A DNA stretch of 10,375 nucleotides from an uncultured Eubacteriales bacterium (GTDB taxonomy: Bacteria; Bacillota; Clostridia; Oscillospirales; Oscillospiraceae), in NCBI GenBank assembly GCA_900551355.1, contig URVR01000053.1, positions 1 to 10,375 on the forward strand, given 5' to 3'. How positions within the stretch are numbered: the first letter of the stretch is position 1; every line of letters starts with the position of its first letter. Of the stretch, positions 1 to 7,600 are shown in pieces. The notes beneath the pieces are model-generated. The model did not search any database. It saw only the letters and a list, made by a program, of their open reading frames with translations, and was not told where the DNA came from. Position numbers and translations under genes: made by a program.

Positions 1-50
1 GATCTACACTTATGCGATCGTCGGCAGCGTCAGATGTGTATAAGAGACAG
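1..50 (+). other. Illumina Nextera i5 adapter (artefact)
   Basis: Bases 1-9 are the end of the P5 flow-cell oligo (GATCTACAC). Bases 10-17 (TTATGCGA) sit where the 8-nt i5 index goes and match, from memory, the Nextera S522 index. Bases 18-31 (TCGTCGGCAGCGTC) are the Nextera read-1 tail and 32-50 (AGATGTGTATAAGAGACAG) are the 19-bp hyperactive Tn5 mosaic end. The order and spacing are exactly those of a tagmentation library adapter, so this is untrimmed sequencing adapter at a contig edge, not a transposon in the genome. Any ORF starting here (for example the one encoding SSAASDVYKRQ at its N-terminus) is spurious. Confidence 0.98.
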
Positions 51-95
51 GACTGCGGCGGCGGCGATAGCGGCGGCCGCTGTATCTCCGGCTGC

Positions 96-551
96 TCACT
101 TGACGTACTCCTTGATGACGCTGCGGGCCGTGTCGGTGTCAGAGGTGACACACAGCACCACGCAGGTGCCGTAGGTCTCGAAGATGGCGCCGTTGATGCG
201 GTCCACCTCAGCGGGCAGATAGCGCTCCATCTCGGTCTTCTGGCTGTCCAGGAAGTCCTGCATGGACGTGCGCAGCGCCGCGGCGGAGGCGCCGTCGTAG
301 CACTCGATGACAAAGATCTCCTCGGCGGTGGAGCCGGAAGACATGTAGGCCGCCGCGTCGCACTTGGCCGGCAGCTGGAAGTAGTAACCCAGCTCCTCCT
401 TGGAAACGGCGGTCAGCTCGGACTCAAAGGCGGTCTTCTCCGCCAGCGCCTTGGCCAGACTCTGTGCGTCCACGGTGGTCGTTTTCCCGCCGCAGGCGGT
501 CAGTGCAAAAACAGTCATCACGGCCAGCAGCAGTGCAATGATTCGTTTCAT
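96..551 (-). CDS. DUF4358 family lipoprotein
   Basis: A 151-residue protein of unknown function, predicted to be exported and lipid-anchored on the outer face of the cytoplasmic membrane. Residues 1-19 form a lipoprotein signal peptide (MKR, a hydrophobic stretch, then lipobox LTA-C with Cys20 as the lipidated residue), followed by a short GGKTTT linker. The rest resembles DUF4358, a family common in Clostridia: an N-terminal helix, the LGYYFQL segment near 54-60, an EEIFVIECYD strand around 76-85, a long helix, and a C-terminal GTCVVLCVTSD strand. Length is typical of the family. The start is fixed by GAGGAG seven bases upstream of ATG. It is divergent from prfB and appears monocistronic as far as visible. 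Its downstream side is cut by the contig end about 45 bp past the stop, so no terminator or partner gene can be judged. The family call is from sequence memory; function is not known. Confidence 0.85.
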   Translation of the reverse strand: MKRIIALLLAVMTVFALTACGGKTTTVDAQSLAKALAEKTAFESELTAVSKEELGYYFQLPAKCDAAAYMSSGSTAEEIFVIECYDGASAAALRTSMQDFLDSQKTEMERYLPAEVDRINGAIFETYGTCVVLCVTSDTDTARSVIKEYVK

Positions 552-611
552 AGTGATCTCCTCAAATCGTTCTTATGTAGTGCAGGGAAAGGCGAACTTT
601 CTCGAATATGT

Positions 612-640
612 ATTATAGTACAAACCGCCTGAAAGGGGAA
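612..640 (-). promoter_or_regulatory. Putative promoter of the DUF4358 lipoprotein gene
   Basis: On the minus strand a perfect TATAAT (612-617) lies about 60 bp upstream of the lipoprotein ATG. At 17-bp spacing the -35 position reads TTCCCC (635-640), a weak match. A better -35-like TTGACT (642-647) sits too far upstream (24 bp). The -10 is convincing, the -35 is not. Confidence 0.5.
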
Positions 641-694
641 GAGTCAATTTGTAACAAAGCGGTTAATTTTCCGGAAAGGACGCTGCGCCGGGCA

Positions 695-747
695 GGCGCC
701 GCCATGTCCGTCCGGCAGCGCCGCCCTCTGCCCCATATGACGGCGCC
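695..747. repeat. Imperfect inverted repeat in the lipoprotein/prfB divergent region
   Basis: Arms GGCGCCGCCAT (695-705) and ATGACGGCGCC (737-747) pair over 10 of 11 positions, with a 31-nt loop. There is no T-run on either side, so it is not an intrinsic terminator. It lies between the two divergent promoters, in an otherwise gene-free 300-bp stretch (552-851). No small ORF with a ribosome binding site is visible there. Confidence 0.4.
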
Positions 748-782
748 GCGCCCCGTATGGTTCCGGGTTTTGCCGCACCCTC

Positions 783-810
783 TTTACAAATGCCCGTTTT
801 TTGTTATAAT
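783..810 (+). promoter_or_regulatory. prfB promoter
   Basis: TTTACA (783-788), a 16-bp spacer, and a perfect TATAAT (805-810) preceded by TGT, which makes an extended -10. Transcription should start near 817, giving a leader of about 35 nt before the prfB ATG at 852. This is a housekeeping (sigma-A type) promoter. The core 11-mer TGTTATAATAG (802-812) recurs at two other promoters in this window. Confidence 0.85.
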
Positions 811-851
811 AGTAAGGCTAAGGAATTTTACAGGCATAAGGAGAATGATAT

Positions 852-1976
852 ATGGCCGTTATCGAATACGACGAGTACAAGCAGAAGCTGCAGGCGCTGG
901 AGCCTACGCTGGGCGAGCTGGAAAAGGCGCTGGGCATCCCCAAGGCCCGGGAGGAGCTGGCAGATCTCCAAAAGGAGACGGAGCAGGAGGGCTTCTGGAA
1001 TGATCTGGAGCGCAGCCAGCAGGTGAGCCGCCAGGTCAAGCGTCTGGAGAACAAGATCAAAAAGCACGACAAGCTGGTGTCCGAGTGGGAGGACACCCTG
1101 ACCCTGTGCGAAATGGCGCAGGAGGAGGACGACCCCTCCCAGCTGGAGGATGTGATCTCCGGCTATGAGACGCTGGAAAAGGAGATCAGCGAGCGCCGTC
1201 TGGCGGCACTGCTGTCCGGCGAGTACGACGGCAACAACGCCATCCTCACGTTCCACGCCGGCGCCGGCGGCACCGAGGCCCAGGACTGGACGGAGATGCT
1301 GTACCGCATGTACACCCGCTGGGCCGAGCGCCACGGCTACACCTATCAGCTCATGGACTACGAGGCCGGCGACGAGGCGGGCATCAAGTCCGCCACCATC
1401 CTCATCGAGGGTGAGAACGCCTACGGCTACCTGAAGAGCGAGAACGGCGTCCACCGTCTGGTGCGCGTCAGCCCCTTTGACGCCAACGCCCGCCGCCAGA
1501 CCAGCTTTGCCGCGCTGGAGGTCATGCCCGAGCTGGATGACGACAGTGAGATCGAGATCCGTCCCGAGGACATCGAGATGCAGGCCTGCCGCTCCTCCGG
1601 CGCAGGCGGCCAGCACATCAACAAGACCTCCTCTGCCGTCCGTCTGACCCACCTGCCCACCGGCATCGTGGTGTTCTGCCAGACGGAGCGCAGCCAGTTC
1701 CAGAACCGCGACAACGCCATGAAGATGCTGCGCGCCAAGCTGGCGGAGCTGAAGCTCCAGCAGCACGCCGAGAAGATCAGCGACCTGAAGGGCGTCCAGA
1801 TGAAGATCGAGTGGGGCAGCCAGATCCGCTCCTATGTGTTCATGCCCTACACGCTGGCCAAGGATACCCGCACCGGCTATGAGATGGGCAACATCCAGGC
1901 CGTGATGGACGGCGACATCGACGGCTTTATCAACGCCTACCTCACCGCCGCCGCCAACGGCGAGATCAAGAAGTAA
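852..1976 (+). CDS. prfB: Peptide chain release factor 2 (RF2)
   Basis: Cytosolic class I release factor that reads UAA and UGA and triggers hydrolysis of peptidyl-tRNA on the ribosome. At 374 residues it has the full family length. The N-terminal helical domain covers about 1-115, with the conserved EGFWND segment at 46-51. GAGGTEAQDW (137-146) follows, then the anticodon-like SPF tripeptide at 207-209, which marks RF2 rather than RF1. The catalytic GGQ is at 252-254 inside SGAGGQHINKT; Ser248 occupies the position of E. coli Thr246. The C-terminal WGSQIRSYVF motif is at 321-330. Start: AAGGAG (838-843) eight bases before ATG. Oddity: the whole protein is one continuous frame. The region around residues 25-31 (KALGIPK), which aligns with the usual CUU-UGA frameshift site, reads CTG GGC ATC with no UGA, so the classical RF2 autoregulation is absent. 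It is monocistronic, followed by its own terminator. Confidence 0.98.
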   Translation: MAVIEYDEYKQKLQALEPTLGELEKALGIPKAREELADLQKETEQEGFWNDLERSQQVSRQVKRLENKIKKHDKLVSEWEDTLTLCEMAQEEDDPSQLEDVISGYETLEKEISERRLAALLSGEYDGNNAILTFHAGAGGTEAQDWTEMLYRMYTRWAERHGYTYQLMDYEAGDEAGIKSATILIEGENAYGYLKSENGVHRLVRVSPFDANARRQTSFAALEVMPELDDDSEIEIRPEDIEMQACRSSGAGGQHINKTSSAVRLTHLPTGIVVFCQTERSQFQNRDNAMKMLRAKLAELKLQQHAEKISDLKGVQMKIEWGSQIRSYVFMPYTLAKDTRTGYEMGNIQAVMDGDIDGFINAYLTAAANGEIKK

Positions 1977-1993
1977 TTTCCCTGCAAACCATC

Positions 1994-2032
1994 AGATCAC
2001 CCTGCGTGTTCAATACGCAGGGTGATCTTTTT
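1994..2032 (+). terminator. prfB intrinsic terminator
   Basis: A perfect 13-bp stem, GATCACCCTGCGT (1995-2007) with ACGCAGGGTGATC (2015-2027), extended by one outer A-T pair, has a 7-nt loop and is followed by TTTTT (2028-2032). It starts 18 bp past the prfB stop. The minus-strand side has no T-run, so it works for plus-strand transcripts only. Confidence 0.93.
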
Positions 2033-2091
2033 GCCAAATTATACTCTTTGTTGTCGATTTTTGCGGCATAACAGAGGATGCGCCTCAAACA

Positions 2092-2133
2092 GCATAAAAA
2101 ACAGAGCCGCTTGCGCGGCTCTGTTTTTTATGC
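2092..2133. terminator. Bidirectional intrinsic terminator between prfB and the thiolase gene
   Basis: A 19-bp perfect stem (2092-2110 with 2115-2133) with a 4-nt TTGC loop. The GC core ACAGAGCCGC/GCGGCTCTGT is flanked by an A-run on one arm and a T-run on the other, so both strands give a GC hairpin followed by U residues. It lies 15 bp past the thiolase stop and mainly serves that gene; on the plus strand it backs up the prfB terminator. Confidence 0.93.
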
Positions 2134-2148
2134 ATTTTCAGCTGTGCT

Positions 2149-3405
2149 TCAGCACTTCTCGAACACCACGGCAGTGCCCATGCCGCCGCCGATGCACAGG
2201 GTCGCCAGGCCCTTCTTGGCCTCGGGACGCTTCTGCATCTCGTGCAGCAGGGTGACGATGATACGCGCGCCGGAGGCGCCCACGGGGTGACCCAGGGCAA
2301 TGGCGCCGCCGTTGACGTTGACCTTGCTCATGTCAAAGTGCAGCTCGCGGGCCACAGCGATGGACTGGGCGGCAAAGGCCTCGTTGGCCTCGATCAGGTC
2401 GATGTCGTCGATGGTCACGCCGGCCTTCTTCATGGCGTTGCGGGAAGCCACCACGGGGCCGACGCCCATGATCTTGGGATCCACGCCGCCCTGACCCCAG
2501 CCGATCAGCTTGGCCATGGGCTTCAGACCGTACTTCTCCACAGCCTCGCCGGAGGCCAGCACGATGGCGGCAGCGCCGTCGTTGATGCCGGAGGCGTTGG
2601 CGGCGGTGACGCGCTGGGTGCCCTTATCGGCAGCATCCTGTGCGCCGGTGACCTCGAAGGTATGTACCACCTGAGGATTGGGGGACTCGGGACCCACGGG
2701 GAACGCGCCCTTCAGCTTGGCGATGCTGTCAGCCGTGACGCCGGCCTTGGGATACTCGTCCTTGGCGAAGGGGACCATATCCTTCTTGACCTTGACCATC
2801 ACGGGGACGATCTCATCGTCGAAGCGGCCGGATGCCTGTGCGGCCTCTGCCTTCTGCTGGGAGGCGGCGGCGAACTCGTCCTGCTCGCGGCGGGTGATGC
2901 CCCAGATATCGTTGATGTTCTCGGCGGTGGTACCCATGTGGTAGTTGTTATAGGCGTCCCACAGACCGTCCTTGATCATGGTGTCCACCAGCTTCTTGTC
3001 GCCCATACGAGCGCCCCAGCGGGCATCCATGGAGGCAAAGGGGGCAGCGCTCATGTTCTCGGTACCGCCGCAAACCACGATGTTGGAATCACCGGCCAGG
3101 ATGGAGCGGGCGCCCTCGATGACGGACTTCATGCCGGAGCCGCAGACCATGCCGACGGTATAGGCGGGCACGGAATAGGGGATACCGGCCTTGATGGAAA
3201 CCTGACGCGCCACGTTCTGGCCCTGGGCCGCGGTCAGGATGCAGCCGAACATCAGCTCGTCCACGTTCTCGGGAGCGATATTGGCGCGCTTCAGAGCCTC
3301 CTTGACCACCACAGCGCCCATCTCAGCGGCGGGGGTGTTCTTCAGGGAACCGCCAAAGGAACCGATCGCGGTTCTGCAGCAATTGACAACATACAGGTCT
3401 TTCAT
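2149..3405 (-). CDS. thlA: Acetyl-CoA C-acetyltransferase (thiolase)
   Basis: Cytosolic biosynthetic thiolase that condenses two acetyl-CoA into acetoacetyl-CoA, the entry step to butyrate in clostridia. It shows the family signatures: nucleophile Cys88 in VCGSGMKS, the NEAF motif at 341-344, the NGGAIALGHPVGASGAR block with catalytic His373, and C-terminal Cys404 in CIGGGMGTA. It resembles Clostridium acetobutylicum ThlA along its whole length (for example DGLWDAYNNYHMG and KVNVNGGAIALGHP). At 418 residues it is about 25 longer than the usual 392. The extra length sits at about 236-265 (PVGPESPNPQ and the following residues), between KLKGAF and the NASGINDGAA motif. The start is fixed by AGGAGGT seven bases before ATG. 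It stands alone, not in a bcd/crt/hbd cluster, with its own promoters, a terminator and Rex-like upstream sites. A degradative thiolase role is possible but less likely. Confidence 0.96.
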   Translation of the reverse strand: MKDLYVVNCCRTAIGSFGGSLKNTPAAEMGAVVVKEALKRANIAPENVDELMFGCILTAAQGQNVARQVSIKAGIPYSVPAYTVGMVCGSGMKSVIEGARSILAGDSNIVVCGGTENMSAAPFASMDARWGARMGDKKLVDTMIKDGLWDAYNNYHMGTTAENINDIWGITRREQDEFAAASQQKAEAAQASGRFDDEIVPVMVKVKKDMVPFAKDEYPKAGVTADSIAKLKGAFPVGPESPNPQVVHTFEVTGAQDAADKGTQRVTAANASGINDGAAAIVLASGEAVEKYGLKPMAKLIGWGQGGVDPKIMGVGPVVASRNAMKKAGVTIDDIDLIEANEAFAAQSIAVARELHFDMSKVNVNGGAIALGHPVGASGARIIVTLLHEMQKRPEAKKGLATLCIGGGMGTAVVFEKC

Positions 3406-3434
3406 GAAAGTTACCTCCTATAAAGATTAAGCTC

Positions 3435-3463
3435 ATTATACAGCTTCGTATAACGAATGTCTA
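3435..3463 (-). promoter_or_regulatory. Thiolase promoter P1 (proximal)
   Basis: On the minus strand TAGACA (3458-3463), a 17-bp spacer, then perfect TATAAT (3435-3440), about 30 bp before the thiolase ATG. The -35 matches consensus at 5 of 6. The spacer contains a small palindrome, TTCGT-ATA-ACGAA (3445-3457), which could be an operator or chance. Confidence 0.8.
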
Positions 3464-3468
3464 CGCTC

Positions 3469-3497
3469 ATGATAGTCAACTTTTTAACAATAGTCAA
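3469..3497 (-). promoter_or_regulatory. Thiolase promoter P2 (distal)
   Basis: On the minus strand TTGACT (3492-3497), a 17-bp spacer, then TATCAT (3469-3474); both boxes match consensus at 5 of 6. It lies just upstream of P1, and a Rex-like site falls inside its spacer. Weaker evidence than P1, because direct repeats in the region also create TTGAC strings. Confidence 0.5.
3473..3490 (-). promoter_or_regulatory. Candidate Rex operator 1
   Basis: On the minus strand it reads TTGTTAA-AAAG-TTGACTA, matching 12 of 14 fixed positions of the known Rex palindrome TTGTTAA-N4-TTAACAA. Rex is the NADH-sensing repressor that controls thlA and fermentation genes in clostridia. The site lies between the -35 and -10 of P2 and 10 bp upstream of the P1 -35, a position where a repressor could block polymerase. 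No Rex gene is in this window. Confidence 0.5.
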
Positions 3498-3512
3498 CCA
3501 TGAATTGTAAGT

Positions 3513-3530
3513 TTGTTAAAAAATCGTCAA
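3513..3530 (+). promoter_or_regulatory. Candidate Rex operator 2
   Basis: TTGTTAA-AAAA-TCGTCAA has a perfect left half-site and a degenerate right half-site, 11 of 14 fixed positions of the Rex consensus. It is 40 bp upstream (centre to centre) of candidate site 1, roughly four helical turns, so the two could be bound on the same face. Alone it would be weak. Confidence 0.35.
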
Positions 3531-3550
3531 AAGGTGCATAGTGGGACGCC

Positions 3551-3574
3551 GCTTTCCGTCATTTTGACGGACGC
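3551..3574 (-). terminator. Weak hairpin after the foldase gene
   Basis: A 7-bp stem TCCGTCA (3555-3561) with TGACGGA (3565-3571) and a 3-nt loop, with two more GC pairs outside a small internal loop. It starts 9 bp past the foldase stop, where a terminator is expected, but no U-run follows closely. It may be a weak or Rho-assisted end, or an RNA-stabilising stem. Confidence 0.35.
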
Positions 3575-3579
3575 GGGCC

Positions 3580-4641
3580 TTACTGCGCAGCCTGCTGAGG
3601 GGTCTGGTCCAGCTCGCTGCGCAGCTGCGTCAGCTTTTCATAGAACGCGCCGGTGTCGATGGCGGCGTACAGCTCCTCGTTATAGACCACATGGGCCTCG
3701 CTGCGCCGGGCCTGCAGCAGCGCGTTGAAATAGGTGGGCAGCACGGCGTTCAGATCCGTCTCCTCCCGCAGGAAGATGTAGTAGCCGTCGTCCAGCGCCA
3801 CCACGTCCGTCATCTCGTTGGGCTGCAGGGCGGAGACCGCCTGCCCCAGCGCGTCGCTGAGGGAGTCGCCCGCCGCGGCGGAAAACGTGATGCTGTCCTG
3901 CTGGTCCACCTCCCGCTCCTGACAGATAGCGGCATGCTCGGCGATCTTGTCCTCCGCCTCCTGCATCCGCTTGAGGTAGCCGTTGGCCTCCTCCTCGGCG
4001 CCGTCGCCGGCAGGCACATAGATGGCCTTGCCCGTCAGATAGCCGTTGTCCGCGGCGTACTGGGCCAGCGCCTCGCTGTCGGGATACAGGGCGCTGCCCT
4101 CGGTGCAGAACTGATCCTGCAGCCGCTGGTACAGATACGCCGTCTCGTTGATGCGGTCATAGACCTCCTCGGTGATGCCCTGGGCCTCCAGCTGCTGCTG
4201 ATAGGCCTCCTCGCTGCCGTAGTACGTCACATACTCCAGCCGCTGAGCCTCCAGCGCCGCCCGATCCTCCTCGGTCAGCGTCACGCCGGCCTCCTCCGCC
4301 CAGGCGCGCACCACGCTGTACAGCTTCACCGTCTCCAGCGTGTCGGTCTTGGCGTAGTCGCCGTAGGTCAGGCCCTCCGTCAGCTCCGCGCTCCAGTCCA
4401 CGCCCGGCACATAGGTGCTCAGATACTCGCAGTCGTAGGCCAGCCAGTACAGATACTCCTCCGCCGTCACGGTCTGCCCGTCGATGAGCAGCAGCTCCGC
4501 GTCGGGATGGATCCCGCTGGCCTGGTACAGCAGGCCGTCGGTGCGGCTGCCCTTCTTCATGCCGCCGGTGAGAGCAATGGCGCCCACCAGCACCACAGAG
4601 GCCAGTGCACCGGCGATCAAACGCACCCAGTTATTCTTCAT
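3580..4641 (-). CDS. Membrane-anchored PrsA/SurA-like foldase (degenerate parvulin domain)
   Basis: Predicted extracytoplasmic chaperone or peptidyl-prolyl isomerase-like protein of 353 residues. Residues 7-26 form one hydrophobic segment after MKNNWVR. No lipobox cysteine is present, so it is likely an uncleaved anchor or ordinary signal peptide rather than a lipoprotein. Residues about 48-200 look like a SurA-type N-terminal helical region (LLIDGQTVTAEEY onward). About 205-295 resembles a parvulin domain: the AIYVPA strand, a helix with AEDKIAEHAAICQ, then ALGQAVSALQPNEMTDVVALDDGYYIFLRE, the usual closing strands. The central part looks shortened, so catalytic activity is uncertain. Start choice: the ATG at 4641 has AAGGAGG eight bases upstream; the ATG at 4647 is only two bases from it, and a longer 367-residue reading has no ribosome binding site. 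It overlaps the end of mfd by 11 bp with its ribosome binding site inside mfd, indicating translational coupling. Confidence 0.8.
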   Translation of the reverse strand: MKNNWVRLIAGALASVVLVGAIALTGGMKKGSRTDGLLYQASGIHPDAELLLIDGQTVTAEEYLYWLAYDCEYLSTYVPGVDWSAELTEGLTYGDYAKTDTLETVKLYSVVRAWAEEAGVTLTEEDRAALEAQRLEYVTYYGSEEAYQQQLEAQGITEEVYDRINETAYLYQRLQDQFCTEGSALYPDSEALAQYAADNGYLTGKAIYVPAGDGAEEEANGYLKRMQEAEDKIAEHAAICQEREVDQQDSITFSAAAGDSLSDALGQAVSALQPNEMTDVVALDDGYYIFLREETDLNAVLPTYFNALLQARRSEAHVVYNEELYAAIDTGAFYEKLTQLRSELDQTPQQAAQ

Positions 4642-7600
4642 GGTCATTTCCTCCTTCTCGGGACTGCTGTCCCCGTATCTCATTCTGCTGCAAGCGCAGC
4701 TGTTCTACAAGGCCGCCTGCGGCGTCCAATGCATTCTCGTTGGGCTGTAAAAACAGCGTCAGCCGGGGCGACGTCCCCGCCGCCAGCTGCAGGCGGTTGC
4801 GGTAGCCCGCCATGGTGCACACCGCCAGCAGCGCCGCCGGGTCGATGCGCGTGTCGAAGCTGAACAGCAGCTGCCGTCCCTTCTGGGTGATGTCGGTGAT
4901 GCCCGTCTCCATGGCCGCCGAACGCAGCATAGCCACGTCCAGCAGCGCCGCCACCGGCTTGGGCACATCGCCGTACCGATCCAGCAGCTCGTCCATGAGG
5001 TCGGCCTCGTCCGCCGGTGTCCGCAGTGCGGCGATGCGGCGGTACAGGTCCATCCGCTGCTCGGCGGCGGGCACATAGCCCTCCGGAATGTAGGCCGGCA
5101 CCGTCAGGTCGGCGGAGCACTCCGTCCGCACCTCCGCGCCCCGGCCCTGCTGCTCCAGCACCGCGTCGTTCAGCAGCTTCAGGTACATATCGTAGCCCAC
5201 GGACATCATGTAGCCCGACTGCTCGGGGCCTAATAGGTTTCCGGCGCCCCGGATCTCCAGATCCCGCATGGCGATCCTGAAGCCGGAGCCGAACTCCACA
5301 TACTCCCGTATGGCGGTGAGCCGCTTGGCGGCCACCTCCGTCAGCACCTTGCCGGTGCGGTACGTCAGATAGGCGTAGGCCCGGCGGGCCGACCGGCCGA
5401 TGCGTCCCCGGATCTGATGGAGCTGGCTGAGCCCCAGCCGGTCTGCGTCCTCGATGATGAGGGTATTCACGTTGGGGATGTCGATACCCGTCTCGATGAT
5501 GGTGGTGCACACCAGCACGTCGATGTCTCCCTCGGCCATGCGGCTCATGACCCGGCTCAGCTCGCCCTCGGCCATCTTGCCGTGGGCCGTCTCCACCGTC
5601 ACGCCGTCCCCCAGCAGCTGCCGCAGCCGGGAGGCGGTGGAGTCGATGTTCTCCACCCGGTTGTGCAGGTAGTACACCTGCCCGCCCCGGTCCAGCTCCC
5701 GCCGGATGGCCTCGGTGACGATACCCCAGTCGTGCTCCAGCACATAGGTCTGCACCGGCTGCCGGTCCTGGGGCGGCTGCTCGATGGTGCTCATGTCCCG
5801 GATACCGCTGAGGGCCATGTTCAGCGTCCGGGGGATGGGCGTGGCGGACAGCGTCAGCGTATCCACCTGCCGCGCCCGCTCCCGCAGCTTCTCCTTATGG
5901 GTCACGCCGAAGCGCTGCTCCTCGTCGATGATGAGCAGACCCAGATCCTTGAATTCCACGTTCTTTGCCAGCAGCTTGTGGGTACCGATGAGCAGATCCA
6001 CCCTGCCCTCCTTCACCCGGGCCAGCACGTCCTTCACCTGGGCCGGCGTTCGGAACCGGGACAGCACCTCCACCGTCACCGGGAATGCCCGGAACCGGGC
6101 GATGGCCGTGGCGTAGTGCTGCTGTGCCAGCACGGTGGTGGGCACCAGAATGGCGGCCTGCTTGCCGTCCAGGATGCACTTCATGGCCGCCCGCAGCGCC
6201 ACCTCCGTCTTGCCGTAGCCCACGTCGCCGCACAGCAGCCGGTCCATGGGCGCTGGCTTTTCCATATCCCGCTTGATGTCCCGGATGGCCGCCAGCTGGT
6301 CGTCCGTCTCCGTGTAGTCGAAGGACTCCTCAAACTCCTGCTGCCACGGGGAATCCGGTGAAAAGGCAAAGCCCTTCTCCCGCTGGCGCTGGGCGTACAG
6401 CTTGATCAGGCCCTCGGCCAGATCCTTTGCCGCCGCCTTGGCCCGGTGGGTGGTCTTGGCCCACTGATCGCCGGACAGCTTGTTCAGCCTGGTCTTTTCC
6501 GCCGCCTCGTCGCCGCCGCCGATGTATTTGCTCACCAGATCCAGTGACGTAGCCGGCACATACAGGCAGTCGCTGCCGGCGTAGTTGATCTTGATATAGT
6601 CCTTTTCCACGCCGTCCACCGGCAGGCGCAGCATCCCGGCAAACCGCCCGATGCCGTGGTGGACATGCACCACCAGATCGCCCACCGTCAGGTCGGTGTA
6701 GGATTGTATTTTCTGCCGGTTGTCGGCCCTGGCGGGCCGGGGCTTCCTTTTGCTGCCGGACAGCTTTTCGGTGAGCTGTCCCTCCGTCAGCACCGCCAGC
6801 TTCAGCCCCGGCCACTCGCTGCCGGCGCTGAGCGCGCCCACGGTGATGCACACCTGCCCCCGCTGGGGCATGGCGCTGCCGGACAGCTCCAGCGCCGCGG
6901 GGATCTTTTTGTCCCGCAGCAGCTGCTGCATGTTCCTGGCCCGCACCTCGCCGCCGCACAGCACCAGCACGCCGTATCCGGCGGTGAGGTAGTGCACGAT
7001 GTCGGTGGCCGCCGTTTCCAGACTGCCGCCGTAGCTGGAAAGCTGCTTGGCCGGGATGTCCAGCAGCAGCTTCGGCGCCACCAGATACCGGCTGGTGGGC
7101 AGGCTCTCCATCTGGCACACGGGGAACCGCTCCAGCTCCGCCGCCGTCTCCGTCTCCGTCAGTGTCAGCCGTCCGAAGGCGCCTGCCATCTGACCGGCCT
7201 CCATGGACGCCGTCACGTCCTGCTTCACCTGCCACACGAAGGCCTTCAGCGCCTCCTGTACCCGGCCCGCCTCGCTGACGCAGACAAGACAGTCCTCCGG
7301 CAGATAGTCGAAAGCCGTGGCCGCGTCGGGGTACACCGCCGCCAGATACCGGTCGCCGCCGGGAGGCGTCACCCCCTGCCGCAGGGACTGGGCGTCCTCC
7401 TCCAGACGCTGGCGCAGGGCGGCTGCGTTCTCCTTTTTCGCCAGCCGCTTTGCCGCCGCGTCCATCCGCCGGGCGGCGCTCTCCGCCGTGTCCGCGTCGT
7501 GGAACGGCAGCACCTCTCCCGCCGGCAGCACCGTAAAGGTCTGCCGGTTCTCCACGCGGCGCTGGGTGGTCACGTCGAAATCGCCCATGCTGTCCAGCTC

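Noticed and set aside
32..50. Tn5 mosaic end as evidence of a transposon
   Set aside because: It is embedded in a complete Nextera adapter with index and P5 tail; no transposase gene is present.
12..632. 206-codon plus-strand ORF at the left end
   Set aside because: Its first codons lie in the sequencing adapter and the rest is antisense to the DUF4358 lipoprotein gene.
2242..3423. 393-codon plus-strand ORF opposite the thiolase
   Set aside because: A GC-rich antisense shadow with low-complexity Gly/His/Asp/Leu composition and no ribosome binding site; the minus strand encodes a complete thiolase.
3445..3457. loxP-like site because of the TTCGTATA string
   Set aside because: Only a short core resembles loxP; the 13-bp arms and 8-bp spacer are absent.
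3691..4863. 390-codon plus-strand ORF opposite the foldase and the mfd 3' end
   Set aside because: Spans two genuine minus-strand genes, has no ribosome binding site and no recognisable motif.
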